Counted from the first letter of the stretch, positions 18,745 through 27,008 are shown. The stretch: 64,000 nucleotides of DNA from Pontibacter harenae (GCF_020907245.1 NZ_JAJJWH010000015.1:1-64000); one strand, 5' to 3'. Numbers and translations are program-made. Notes: a model not told the origin generated them from the letters alone.

Positions 18745-20733
18745 TTGGACCAGCGTTTGAAAAAAAGAATTTTGTTATGGGTGGGCGGTCTTTTCACCCT
18801 TTTCGTAGTGGCGGTTGTGGTAGCTTTTGCTTTCCGCAGCAGGCTACTCAATTATACTGTACAGCGTGTTATCTCTAAGGTAGAGAACAAGTATCCAGTC
18901 GATTTTAACATCGGAGGGGCAGAGTTTGTAGATTGGAACTCTGTGGTGCTTAGTAATATATCGATGGTGCCACATGATCATAAACCTCTTTTTAGAACTG
19001 ATAGCGTTCATGCAGCCGTTAGTGTAGGTTCTATTTTCCGCGGGCGCATTGTTTTTCAGCGAATAGATGTGGCTAATGCTTATGTGACAGCTTTCAAGGA
19101 CGGCGATGTAAATAATTTCTCGTTCCTCTTCAAAAAAGAAGATGACACCCCCGTAGATACAACCAAAAAACGAAACTACGGCGCTTTGCTGAACCGCCTT
19201 ATAGAAACGGCTTTTGATAACGTGCCAGATCAGGTTGATTTTAAAAACCTGAATGTTTCTTACTTATCAACAAACCGCAGCATCGATCTTACAATGCCTT
19301 ACCTAACCATGGATGATGGCACCATTGACACGGAAGTGTCTGTAAAGGTGGATTCTTTGGTAAATAACATGCGAGTAACGGGTACAATAGATCCAAGAGA
19401 CTATATGATTTCGGCCAGCCTGTATGGTTTTGACGAGCGTGGTATTGTGGTGCCCTATGTAAAAGAAAAATTTGATGGGACAGTAGCCTTTGATACAGTT
19501 CATGTCAGCCTTTCTGAAAAGGATTTTAGCCGCGATATTCTTACCGTAAAGGGATCTGCCATGGTCAACGGTCTTGTTGTAAATCATGAGAAGCTGGCAG
19601 ATGAAGACATTCATGTAAAAGAAAGTGCTCTGGATTATGTTATCTCCATTGGCCCTAACCTGTATGTGATAGATAGCCTGACGGAGGTACGCGTAAATAA
19701 AGCAAAAGCAAATATTTATGCGGCTTACCGAAACGATGAAACAAAGATCTATGATCTGAAGGTGAAAACTAAATCGGTGCCTGGCAACGACTTCTTCAGC
19801 TCATTACCAACAGGCCTTTTCGAGAACTTGGAAGGTATACAGGCAGAAGGAAACCTGAAGTATAAAATGAGCTTTCACCTGAACATGGATAGTGTAGACC
19901 AAGTGAGATTTAATTCGGATCTGGATGCCTCTGATGATTTTAGAATTGTTTCTTACGGTAAGAGGAACCTGGAAAAAATAAAAGGCTCGTTTGTACATAC
20001 AGCCTATGAGTACGGCAAGCCTGTACGGACTTTTACAGTAGGGCCCTCCAATGCTTTTTACACGCCTATAAATGAAGTTTCTCCATATTTGCGCAATGCT
20101 ATACTTACAGCTGAGGATGCGTACTTTTATCGTCACGATGGATTTCATGAAGAAGCATTCAGGCAGGCAATTGCTAAAAATATAAAAGAAGGCGAGTTTG
20201 CCAGGGGCGGTAGTACTATATCGATGCAATTGGTGAAGAACGTGTTTCTTACCAGGCAGAAAACAGTAACCCGTAAAGTGGAGGAAGCCATAATTGTTTG
20301 GTTGATTGAGAACCTAGACTTAGTTTCTAAAAATCGTCTTTTTGAAGTATATCTGAACATTATTGAGTGGGGGCCAGATGTATACGGGGTAAAGGATGCC
20401 ACACGTTTCTATTTCGGAAAGCAGCCTTCAGAGCTTAATTTGGCAGAGGCTATTTTCCTAACCAGTATCATTCCGAGCCCCAAGAGGTACCGTTCTTCTT
20501 TCGATAGTTATGGTAATCTTAGGGAGTGGAAAAGTGGCTACTATAGGTTGATTGGAGGTCATATGCTGAGAAGAGGTCTTATTTCGCAGGCAGAATATGA
20601 TAACCTCTACCCAAATGTACAGCTATATGGGCGTGCCCGCGATTTAATTGTAACAGCACCAGATGCTGCCCCAGAGGAAGATACAACCGAGTTCGAGTTG
20701 AAAACCATCGACTTGTTTGATTATGATTTCTAA
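18745..20733 (+). CDS. Membrane peptidoglycan transglycosylase (GT51) with AsmA-like N-terminal region, no transpeptidase domain
   Basis: 662 aa from a TTG; no ATG is available in frame upstream. One N-terminal membrane anchor (LFTLFVVAVVVAFAF, about 17-31) is followed by about 370 residues resembling AsmA/DUF748-type periplasmic beta-rich domains (KYPVDFNIGGAEFVDWNSVVLSNI, repeated strand patterns). The GT51 domain occupies about 440-610: catalytic Glu457 in AEDAYFYRHDGF, then ARGGSTISMQLVKN and KVEEAIIVWLIE. It polymerises lipid II glycan strands. The transpeptidase domain of class A PBPs is absent, so it is a monofunctional enzyme with a large unusual N-terminal extension. The last codons lie inside a 64-bp palindrome. 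Confidence 0.88.
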   Translation: MDQRLKKRILLWVGGLFTLFVVAVVVAFAFRSRLLNYTVQRVISKVENKYPVDFNIGGAEFVDWNSVVLSNISMVPHDHKPLFRTDSVHAAVSVGSIFRGRIVFQRIDVANAYVTAFKDGDVNNFSFLFKKEDDTPVDTTKKRNYGALLNRLIETAFDNVPDQVDFKNLNVSYLSTNRSIDLTMPYLTMDDGTIDTEVSVKVDSLVNNMRVTGTIDPRDYMISASLYGFDERGIVVPYVKEKFDGTVAFDTVHVSLSEKDFSRDILTVKGSAMVNGLVVNHEKLADEDIHVKESALDYVISIGPNLYVIDSLTEVRVNKAKANIYAAYRNDETKIYDLKVKTKSVPGNDFFSSLPTGLFENLEGIQAEGNLKYKMSFHLNMDSVDQVRFNSDLDASDDFRIVSYGKRNLEKIKGSFVHTAYEYGKPVRTFTVGPSNAFYTPINEVSPYLRNAILTAEDAYFYRHDGFHEEAFRQAIAKNIKEGEFARGGSTISMQLVKNVFLTRQKTVTRKVEEAIIVWLIENLDLVSKNRLFEVYLNIIEWGPDVYGVKDATRFYFGKQPSELNLAEAIFLTSIIPSPKRYRSSFDSYGNLREWKSGYYRLIGGHMLRRGLISQAEYDNLYPNVQLYGRARDLIVTAPDAAPEEDTTEFELKTIDLFDYDF

Positions 20734-20781
20734 AACAGAAAGGCCGCTTAAGCGGCCTTTCTGTTTTAGAAATCATAATCA
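20718..20781 (+). terminator. 64-bp perfect palindrome overlapping the 3' end of the transglycosylase gene
   Basis: Two 32-base arms meet with no spacer (centre GGCCGCTTAAGCGGCC). The left arm contains the last five codons and stop of the transglycosylase gene; the right arm is their exact inverted copy. The GC-rich core with flanking T-run (CGGCCTTTCTGTTTT) would work as a terminator, but the arms are far longer than needed. Confidence 0.8.
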
Positions 20782-20811
20782 TCCTTAGCTAGTAGAGTGC
20801 TTTTAAAAAGC

Positions 20812-20819
20812 TACTTTTG
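20812..20819 (+). promoter_or_regulatory. Candidate -7 box of the SBF-like transporter gene
   Basis: TACTTTTG matches TAnnTTTG and lies 78 bases before the transporter ATG, just after the palindrome that ends the upstream gene. The -33 element is poor. Confidence 0.45.
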
Positions 20820-20896
20820 CAGTAAAATCTAAAATAGGGGCAACTATAAAAGCCATTTAAGATCAGATTGTGAAAGACAATAACATACCTGAACAG

Positions 20897-21925
20897 ATGA
20901 AAAAGCCAGTTGGGCTGATACCTCGCTTAGGAGCAACCGCTGCGCGTGCAGGTTTAGATTGGTTCTTGTTTGCTCTCCTTGGCATGATTGTATTGGCTTA
21001 CCTGTGGCCGCAATTCGGTGTAGACCGAGAGCCTGTTTCGTTAGGAGATGTGGCTGGCTACGGTGTGATGTTAGTTTTTTTCTTCTACGGCTTGCGCCTG
21101 AGTCCAGACAAATTAAAGAGTGGGCTAAAAAGTTGGCGTCTGCACCTGGTTGTGCAGGCAAGCACGTTCATTCTTTTCCCGCTACTGATACTGCCATTAC
21201 ATGTTTTTTTTGAAGGCACAAGTTATGAGCTGCTGTGGCTAGGCACTTTTTACTTGGCGGCGCTCCCATCCACAGTATCCTCATCAGTCGTAATGGTATC
21301 TATTGCAGGTGGTAATATACCTGCTGCCATTTTTAACGCCAGTGTATCTAGCCTGGTTGGGGTATTGATAACACCACTTTGGATGGGGTTATTTTTGTCG
21401 GCAAGTTCTGAAAGCTTTGACATGGGCAGTGTTATGGGGAAGCTGGTGTTGCAGGTAATCGTGCCCGTAGCTCTTGGTATTGTACTTCATAAGTATTTGG
21501 GAGCTTTTGCCGAACAACATAAGAAAAGGATGCGTTATTTTGATCAGGTAATTATTTTAAGCATTGTATACACCTCTTTCTGCGATTCCTTTGCTCGTAA
21601 CATGTTCAGCTCTTTTAGTGCAACTGATATTGTACTGCTAGGTGTAGCGGTGCTGGCACTTTTCTTTTTGGTATATGGAATAACTTCGGTCTTTAGCCGT
21701 TTATTAGGTTTTAGTAGCGCTGATACAATCACAACTGTTTTTTGTGGTTCTAAAAAGTCGCTGGTACACGGAACGGTCATGTCTAAAGTGCTTTTTCCTG
21801 ATGCAAATATGGTGGGCATCGTTTTGCTGCCAATTATGATGTATCATGCGCTGCAGCTGCTGATTGCCAGCGTGATAGCACAAGCGAAGGCTCGTAAGAC
21901 AGATTTAGTTGGAGCTAATAAATAA
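20897..21925 (+). CDS. Bile acid:sodium symporter-like family transporter (SBF-like, YfeH/RCH1 type)
   Basis: About 342 aa from the ATG at 20897; a GTG at 20870 would add nine residues. Nine to ten hydrophobic segments. Family markers: GLDWFLFALLGMIVLAYLWP at the start, FFFYGLRLSPDKLKSGLKSWRLHLVVQ, LPSTVSSSVVMVSIAGGNIPAAIFNA and FCGSKKSLVHGTVMSKVLF, all typical of the SBF_like (PF13593-type) branch. Substrates of this branch are poorly defined. It is a single-gene unit with a candidate promoter after the palindrome. Confidence 0.88.
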   Translation: MKKPVGLIPRLGATAARAGLDWFLFALLGMIVLAYLWPQFGVDREPVSLGDVAGYGVMLVFFFYGLRLSPDKLKSGLKSWRLHLVVQASTFILFPLLILPLHVFFEGTSYELLWLGTFYLAALPSTVSSSVVMVSIAGGNIPAAIFNASVSSLVGVLITPLWMGLFLSASSESFDMGSVMGKLVLQVIVPVALGIVLHKYLGAFAEQHKKRMRYFDQVIILSIVYTSFCDSFARNMFSSFSATDIVLLGVAVLALFFLVYGITSVFSRLLGFSSADTITTVFCGSKKSLVHGTVMSKVLFPDANMVGIVLLPIMMYHALQLLIASVIAQAKARKTDLVGANK

Positions 21926-22191
21926 GAATAGCATATTCGCTTATTCGATTATTGATAAGGTGTTGGTAAGTTAGTTGTTATATCTTTTTAAGATAACTAC
22001 TAGAATGTCTGTAACATTTTATAATTTTATGCCTACAATCAAAGCAATGATAGTTTAAGGTAGGTAAGATGAACACTTGGAGTTTTTTCAGTGTTTAAAC
22101 TTTTTCTGGATATACAGATAAAAGCAGTAATAGCGCAGAATTTTGGATGCAATAATAAATTTTGCGTAGTGTTTAATTTAATGGAAATAAA

Positions 22192-22210
22192 ATTTATCTT
22201 GTAGATAAAT
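22192..22210. promoter_or_regulatory. Palindrome upstream of the TetR gene, possible autoregulatory operator
   Basis: Arms ATTTATCT and AGATAAAT separated by three bases, ending 13 bases before the ATG of the TetR-family gene. Size and position fit a TetR dimer operator; no binding data are implied. Confidence 0.5.
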
Positions 22211-22223
22211 CGTATTATAGCTA

Positions 22224-22760
22224 ATGACGAAAAAGGAACAAATACTTGAAACCGCACTGAAACTCTTTGCAGATAGAGGATATGAAAATACACCCTCTAG
22301 CTTAATTGCAAAGGAGGCTGGTGTCTCAGAAGGGTTAATTTTTAAGTATTACACCAACAAAGAAAATTTGCTGGAGACAATAATTAAAACGGGCTATACT
22401 CGTATCGTGATGAACAACCGTGGAATGTTAGAGGAAAAAGACCCTCAGACGTTCTTGAACAAGATATTAAGCCTGCCATCTAAGCTAGTAAGTGAAGAAA
22501 GAGACTTTTGGAGATTGCAGCGTCGCTTGTGGTATGATGAAACTGCAATGCAGCACCACAGACGTTTTATGCACCCATTGGTAGGCCGCTTGAAAGAAGC
22601 TTTTGCCGAACTCGGATATAAGGAGCCAGAACTTGAAACAGAAGTAGCATTGATGCTGGTAGATAGCCTTTGGCACCTGTTTATTGATGGTACTAAGTAT
22701 GAGCACACGATGAAGCTGTTAAACGTGATTAAAGCGAAGTATCAGAGCCCAATTCAGTAG
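22224..22760 (+). CDS. TetR/AcrR family transcriptional regulator
   Basis: 178 aa. The N-terminal helix-turn-helix is typical: TKKEQILETALKLFADRGYENTPSSLIAKEAGVSEGLIFKYYTNKENLLETII (two to three helices within residues 2-55, recognition helix near EGLIFKYY). The C-terminal ligand domain (60-178) is not assignable to a subgroup. The nearest neighbours are the SBF-like transporter (same strand, 300 bases upstream) and a DUF3817 gene (convergent). A palindrome directly before the start codon suggests autoregulation. Confidence 0.9.
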   Translation: MTKKEQILETALKLFADRGYENTPSSLIAKEAGVSEGLIFKYYTNKENLLETIIKTGYTRIVMNNRGMLEEKDPQTFLNKILSLPSKLVSEERDFWRLQRRLWYDETAMQHHRRFMHPLVGRLKEAFAELGYKEPELETEVALMLVDSLWHLFIDGTKYEHTMKLLNVIKAKYQSPIQ

Positions 22761-22869
22761 CTTAGTTGGTGCTTTTAAAAGTATAGAGGCAACCTCTTTT
22801 ATGTGCTTAAGTTTTGCGATGCTTTAAATAGAACTAGAAATAGTTCGCAGTATAAGCCAGAAATAAAAT

Positions 22870-22922
22870 ATTTAATCAAAAAGCCCCTCACGCAGTTTGC
22901 GTGAGGGGCTTTTTGATTAAAT
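22870..22922. terminator. Long bidirectional terminator hairpin
   Basis: Perfect 25-base arms with a 3-base loop (core AAGCCCCTCACGCA / TGCGTGAGGGGCTT), flanked by A-run and T-run. Located between the TetR gene and the convergent DUF3817 gene. Confidence 0.9.
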
Positions 22923-23018
22923 GGCTAGAGCGGAAGTATAAACTTTTGTCTTTGGCAACGTTATTCCACTTATTGCTAAAGCTACTTTGTTGTTAGAAAG
23001 CAAAACTGGAACGACTAG

Positions 23019-23348
23019 TTATGCTACCTGCTTTGCATCTTTCTTACCTTCCAGAGCAGCTTCTTCATCTTTAAGAAGTTTCTTGTCTAGCACAAATGGG
23101 CCGAAGGGAAGAAGGGATGCAATAACAGCGGCAGCCACCTTTTTGAAAGACCAGCTATGTACCAGCGTTACTTGCAGTACTGCAAGTATGTACAATATGA
23201 ACAACACGCCGTGTGCCCAGCCTACATATAGTGCTACCTCGGGTATGCCGAAGATTCTTTTTAAAGGCACGCCTATTCCGAGCAGGACTAGGTAAGAGAT
23301 ACCTTCGTAAATTCCAATGGTGCGGAGACGTGAAATTGGGGTTTTCAT
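23019..23348 (-). CDS. DUF3817 family small membrane protein
   Basis: 109 aa with three hydrophobic segments: GISYLVLLGIGVPLK, VALYVGWAHGVLFILYILAVL and AAAVIASLLPFGPFVL. The WAHGVLFILY and GPFVLDKKL motifs are those of DUF3817, sometimes annotated as YdzA-like membrane proteins of unknown function. The C-terminus is charged (EEAALEGKKDAK). Single-gene unit, convergent to the TetR gene. Confidence 0.88.
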   Translation of the reverse strand: MKTPISRLRTIGIYEGISYLVLLGIGVPLKRIFGIPEVALYVGWAHGVLFILYILAVLQVTLVHSWSFKKVAAAVIASLLPFGPFVLDKKLLKDEEAALEGKKDAKQVA

Positions 23349-23536
23349 GTTTATTATCTTTTATGCTGCATTTTAACAGCGCAAAGGTAGGAATCGTGCC
23401 TTGCTTGTGGCTGTTTTTATTTTGGAAGCCAAACTTATTACTTATGATGGTGAGCTACACTAGAACGAATCCAGCTTGGAAGATGTAACGTCCATCATCA
23501 TAAGGGAACAGTCAAAGCTGTTATTTGTAAGAAAAA

Positions 23537-23568
23537 AGGTGCAGATGATTGGACTATCACCTGCACCT
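23537..23568 (-). terminator. Terminator of the pheA operon
   Basis: Read on the minus strand, a 13-base stem (AGGTGCAGGTGAT with ATCATCTGCACCT, one G-U pair) with 6-base loop is followed by TTTTTTC, 38 bases after the last gene of the aromatic operon. Confidence 0.88.
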
Positions 23569-23605
23569 CTTCTTAATCTATCTTTAGCAGTTTTGTTAGG
23601 AAAAA

Positions 23606-24724
23606 CTATTTCTCCATAACAGATGTTGCTGCCGGAGCAGAACTCATTACTTCGTTCTGGATACCGATAGAATGACGGTGTATCGCATCGAAAATGGCTC
23701 TTACAAATGTCTCGTCTAAACCAGTGTCGGTAGCAACTTTAAGCCTGTTCTGAAGTACTTCTACCCAACGGCCTGCCTGGTAAATATCCAGAGCACTTGC
23801 CTTCTTGTATTCACCAATTCTTTTAGATATATCAGAACGAAGGAAAAGGATATTTATCAATTCATTATCTAATTTATCAATCAGGTTACGGAACTCCTGT
23901 AACTGCTCTGCCACTGCTACTCTTTCTGGCTCAAGATCCAGTGAGGTCAATAAGTTATCCAGTCCTTCTGGCGTTACCTGCTGCGAAGCATCGCTCAGTG
24001 CAACTGCAGGATTGATGTGGGTTTCAATCATCAAACCATCAACACCTAAATGCAATGCCTGCTGGCTCACTGGCTGAAGCAAGTCACGACGACCAGCAAT
24101 ATGACTTGGATCGCAGAACAAAGGCACTTCAGGTACCAGGCTACGGATTTCCTGTATTGTTTCCCACTTCGGGTGGTTACGGTAAGGCTTGTTGTTCGGT
24201 GTAGAGAAACCTCTGTGGATAAGACCCAGATCAGTGATGCCAGCCAAGTTCAAACGCTCCAAAGCGCCTACCCATAACTGGATGTCTGGGTTAACAGGGT
24301 TCTTAACCATTACTGGAATGTCTACACCTCTTAAAGCATCGGCTACCTCTTGTACAGAGAAAGGGTTTACTGTGGTGCGTGCGCCTATCCAAAGAATATC
24401 AACGCCATGCTTTAAAGCTTCCTCTACGTGTTGCGTATTTGCTACTTCAACGGCGGTAAGTAAGCCTGTTTCTTGTTTTACAGTTTTCAACCACTCTAAA
24501 CCAACAGTACCTATACCTTCGAACATGCCTGGGCGTGTACGTGGTTTCCAGATACCTGCTCTGAAAACAGTTACCCTTTTGTCTTTGCGTATTTCACGGG
24601 CAGTCTGTAGCATTTGTTCTTCGCTTTCAGCACTACAAGGACCTGCGATTACAGTAGGTAATGGGCCACCGTTTAATAGTTTTGTTTTAGCGGCTAACTT
24701 TAAATTTGGTTTATTTGAGCTCAT
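23606..24724 (-). CDS. DAHP synthase - chorismate mutase fusion, copy B (operon member)
   Basis: 372 aa. The first 270 residues are a type I-beta DAHP synthase, condensing PEP and erythrose-4-phosphate at the entry of the shikimate pathway: AGPCSAESEEQM, KPRTRPGMFEGIG and CDPSHIAGRR are visible. The C-terminal 95 residues are an AroQ-fold chorismate mutase with the expected basic residues present: Arg in FRNLIDKLD, Arg in FLRSDIS, Lys307 (EYKK) and Arg319 (GRWVEVL). It is the third gene of the prephenate dehydratase - aminotransferase operon (2-base gap upstream) and is followed by a terminator. A paralog lies at 27087-28175. Confidence 0.93.
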   Translation of the reverse strand: MSSNKPNLKLAAKTKLLNGGPLPTVIAGPCSAESEEQMLQTAREIRKDKRVTVFRAGIWKPRTRPGMFEGIGTVGLEWLKTVKQETGLLTAVEVANTQHVEEALKHGVDILWIGARTTVNPFSVQEVADALRGVDIPVMVKNPVNPDIQLWVGALERLNLAGITDLGLIHRGFSTPNNKPYRNHPKWETIQEIRSLVPEVPLFCDPSHIAGRRDLLQPVSQQALHLGVDGLMIETHINPAVALSDASQQVTPEGLDNLLTSLDLEPERVAVAEQLQEFRNLIDKLDNELINILFLRSDISKRIGEYKKASALDIYQAGRWVEVLQNRLKVATDTGLDETFVRAIFDAIHRHSIGIQNEVMSSAPAATSVMEK

Positions 24725-24726
24725 GG

Positions 24727-25902
24727 CTAAACTGTAAGTGTATGATGTTTCTTAATTCGATTAATTGCTTCTGTTAACTGTGCTGCCGGGGCGCAGAGCG
24801 AAATTCTGAGATAGCGCTCCCCCTGGCTGCCAAATATTTTTCCTGGTGTTAAAAACAGGTGTTGTTCGTAAAGTAACTGGTCCAGGTAAGCTTCTACATC
24901 AGCTACTTGCTCGGGTACTTTTGCCCAAACAAACATGCCTACCGTATTTGGTTGGTATTTACAGTGCAGGGCATCGAGCAGCTGGTGGGCTAGTTGTTTG
25001 CGTTCTGCATATACTTCATTTCGTTCTTCGTGCCACGCCTCGTTGTTTTGAAGTGCGGCAATAGCTGCTTTTTGGATGGGCAGGTACATACCAGAGTCCA
25101 TGTTGCTCTTCACGGCCAATATAGCTGCCAAATAATCCTGTTGCCCCAGTACCATACCTACACGCCAGCCCGCCATATTATGCGATTTGCTAAGCGAGTT
25201 AAGTTCCAGGCAGCAGTCTGTAGCTCCCTCTATACTTAAAATACTTAAAGGCTGTGCACCAGGTAATACCAAGCTGTACGGGTTATCGTTGATAAGTAAA
25301 ATGCTATTGGCACGTGCAAAGTTCACTAGTTCCCGAAGTTTTTCAGAAGTAGCCTGTGCACCCGTAGGCATATGCGGATAATTTATCCACATAATCTTTA
25401 CTCCTTCTGTGGCCAGCCGCTCCAGTTCTTCCTGCTGAGGCAGCCATCCGTTCTCTTCGCTTAAAGTATAGAATATAGGCTCAGCACCTGCTAAACGTGT
25501 AGCCGTGGCATAGGCAGGGTATCCAGGGTTAGGTACAAGTACTTTATCACCAGGATTAAGAAAAGCCAGTGATGTGTGCAGAATACCTTCCTTAGAGCCC
25601 ATCAGTGGGAGCACTTCTTTCTCTGGATTCAGTTCTACACCGTAAGTACTTTTATACCAACTGGCCATGGCCTGGCGCAGCGCTGGAATACCTGTGTAAG
25701 ACTGGTAACCGTTAGTGCCTGGTGTCTTGGCAGTGTCTACCAAAGCCTCTAGTGTTTCAGCAGAAGGAGCCTGGTCTGGATCGCCTATACCTAGATTAAT
25801 AATAGGCTTGCCTTCGGCCACCAGCGCTCTTACCTCTGCCAGCTTGCGGGCGAAGTAGTACTCTTTCACATGGCTTAAGCGGTTTGCCTTAGGTATAATC
25901 AT
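24727..25902 (-). CDS. Class I/II aminotransferase (probable aromatic amino acid aminotransferase)
   Basis: 391 aa, fold type I PLP enzyme. Markers: LGIGDPDQAPS near the start, PNPGYPAYATATRLAGAEP, and the PLP-binding Lys in SLSKSHNMAGWRVGM (about residue 235). It resembles LL-diaminopimelate/aspartate-type aminotransferases by sequence. Its place between prephenate dehydratase and DAHP synthase-chorismate mutase, with 2-base gaps, argues for transamination of phenylpyruvate (and perhaps 4-hydroxyphenylpyruvate); that assignment comes from context. Confidence 0.9.
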   Translation of the reverse strand: MIIPKANRLSHVKEYYFARKLAEVRALVAEGKPIINLGIGDPDQAPSAETLEALVDTAKTPGTNGYQSYTGIPALRQAMASWYKSTYGVELNPEKEVLPLMGSKEGILHTSLAFLNPGDKVLVPNPGYPAYATATRLAGAEPIFYTLSEENGWLPQQEELERLATEGVKIMWINYPHMPTGAQATSEKLRELVNFARANSILLINDNPYSLVLPGAQPLSILSIEGATDCCLELNSLSKSHNMAGWRVGMVLGQQDYLAAILAVKSNMDSGMYLPIQKAAIAALQNNEAWHEERNEVYAERKQLAHQLLDALHCKYQPNTVGMFVWAKVPEQVADVEAYLDQLLYEQHLFLTPGKIFGSQGERYLRISLCAPAAQLTEAINRIKKHHTLTV

Positions 25903-25904
25903 GG

Positions 25905-26789
25905 TTATGCGTGTAAGACTGTTGCTAATGGAGTTTTAGCTGCCTGCGCGTTGTGTCGCGGGTGAGCTACTCCTTTATATGTTCCTAACTGCTTTAGCTC
26001 TTTTACCAAAGTTTTTACTTTTGCTATAGCTTTTTGTACCTGCTCACTATCCTTTCCTTCCAAATCGAGCGCAATGTACTGCTTTTCTGGAGTAGAAATG
26101 GCTGGAAGTGGCTGTGTGAGTGTAACAGCTATTTCCTGTGCCTCTAGTAAAAGAAGAAGTTTCTCTAATGATTCGTCTTTCTCAGAAAGACCAAGTATGA
26201 TAGAGGCTTTGGTAGCTATAGCAGATGGCGCTGTTTCTCTAGAAAGTAGCAGGAAGCGTGTATAGTTATCTTTGCGATCAGCAATATGGGCCTGTAGTAT
26301 CTGCATGCCATAGAGCTTAGCAGCTTCTTCGCTGGCGATAGCTGCCACACCTTTTAAATTATTCTCTTTGATATGGCGAGCACTTTCGGCAGTATCGTGG
26401 TTTTCCTGTGGTTGCATTTGGGGGTGCTTACCTAGGAAGGTGCCGCACTGCAGTAGTGCTACTGGGTGCGTGAGCACCGTGTGTATATCCGCCAAATTCT
26501 GACCTGGTAAAGCCATAATATTCTGGTCGATAGGAAGCCAAAGCTCGCCTATGATGCTGAAGTTGTTTTGCAGCAATAGCGTGTAGTTAGAAAGAATACC
26601 TCCTGCCAAGGCATTTTCGATAGCCATCACAGCAAAATCGGTCTCACCTGCTGCCAATGCTTTGCAAAGGCTGTGGAAAGACTCACAAGGCAAGGTTTCT
26701 AGCGATTTTTTTGCGAAACTCTTTCTTGCTGCTACATCATGAAATGAAGCAGGCCCACCCTGTATCGCTATTTTTAGTTGCTGTACCAT
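25905..26789 (-). CDS. pheA: Prephenate dehydratase
   Basis: 294 aa. It converts prephenate to phenylpyruvate, the committed step to phenylalanine. Seen: the N-terminal IAIQGGPASFHDVAA (canonical GPxGTFS), VMAIENALAGGI (canonical P(I/V)ENS), and the catalytic DNYTRFLLL motif with Thr-Arg-Phe. A C-terminal ACT domain (about 195-270, KASIILGLSEKDESLEKLL) provides the usual phenylalanine feedback site. No chorismate mutase domain is attached; that activity is on the third gene. It starts 20 bases after an attenuator hairpin preceded by a Phe/Tyr-rich leader peptide. Confidence 0.93.
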   Translation of the reverse strand: MVQQLKIAIQGGPASFHDVAARKSFAKKSLETLPCESFHSLCKALAAGETDFAVMAIENALAGGILSNYTLLLQNNFSIIGELWLPIDQNIMALPGQNLADIHTVLTHPVALLQCGTFLGKHPQMQPQENHDTAESARHIKENNLKGVAAIASEEAAKLYGMQILQAHIADRKDNYTRFLLLSRETAPSAIATKASIILGLSEKDESLEKLLLLLEAQEIAVTLTQPLPAISTPEKQYIALDLEGKDSEQVQKAIAKVKTLVKELKQLGTYKGVAHPRHNAQAAKTPLATVLHA

Positions 26790-26805
26790 AGTACTTGTTT
26801 AAAAC

Positions 26806-26831
26806 AAAAAGCCCCGCTTTAGGCGGGGCTT
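26806..26831 (-). terminator. Attenuator hairpin before prephenate dehydratase
   Basis: On the minus strand AAGCCCCGC pairs with GCGGGGCTT over a 5-base loop, followed by TTTTTGTTTT, directly before the pheA gene. Its left arm (AGCCCCG, 26824-26830) is also complementary to CGGGGCT inside the leader peptide gene (26879-26885), which gives the alternative antiterminator pairing expected of an attenuator. Confidence 0.85.
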
Positions 26832-26868
26832 CTAAGGTTATTTTTGTGTTTACTTTAACGCAAAAGCA

Positions 26869-26937
26869 TTACCCTTGGAGCCCCGAACGGGTACCAAAAA
26901 AGTAAAAGCTAAAAAAGTATGCGCTTTGTAAAATCAT
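26869..26937 (-). CDS. Phe/Tyr-rich leader peptide of the pheA operon (22 aa)
   Basis: ATG at 26937, stop TAA at 26869-26871, 23 codons. Residues 7-14 read YFFSFYFF: five Phe (all TTT) and two Tyr (TAC) in eight codons. The C-terminal codons (RSGLQG) contain the sequence CGGGGCT that can pair with the terminator's left arm. A ribosome stalled on scarce Phe-tRNA would leave this segment free to block the terminator; a ribosome reaching the stop would cover it. It has its own promoter 20 bases upstream. Too short to be found by usual gene callers. Confidence 0.85.
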   Translation of the reverse strand: MILQSAYFFSFYFFGTRSGLQG

Positions 26938-26957
26938 ATTGCTAAACTTTAATAAGT

Positions 26958-26988
26958 CAAATGTAAGGCAAATGAATTTGAGTTGCAA
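26958..26988 (-). promoter_or_regulatory. Promoter of the pheA operon
   Basis: Minus strand: TTG (26986-26988), 20 bases, TACATTTG (26958-26965), an exact TAnnTTTG match. It sits between the terminator of the upstream DAHP synthase gene and the leader peptide. Confidence 0.8.
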
Positions 26989-27008
26989 GAATTTTTTAAC
27001 AAATTTTT

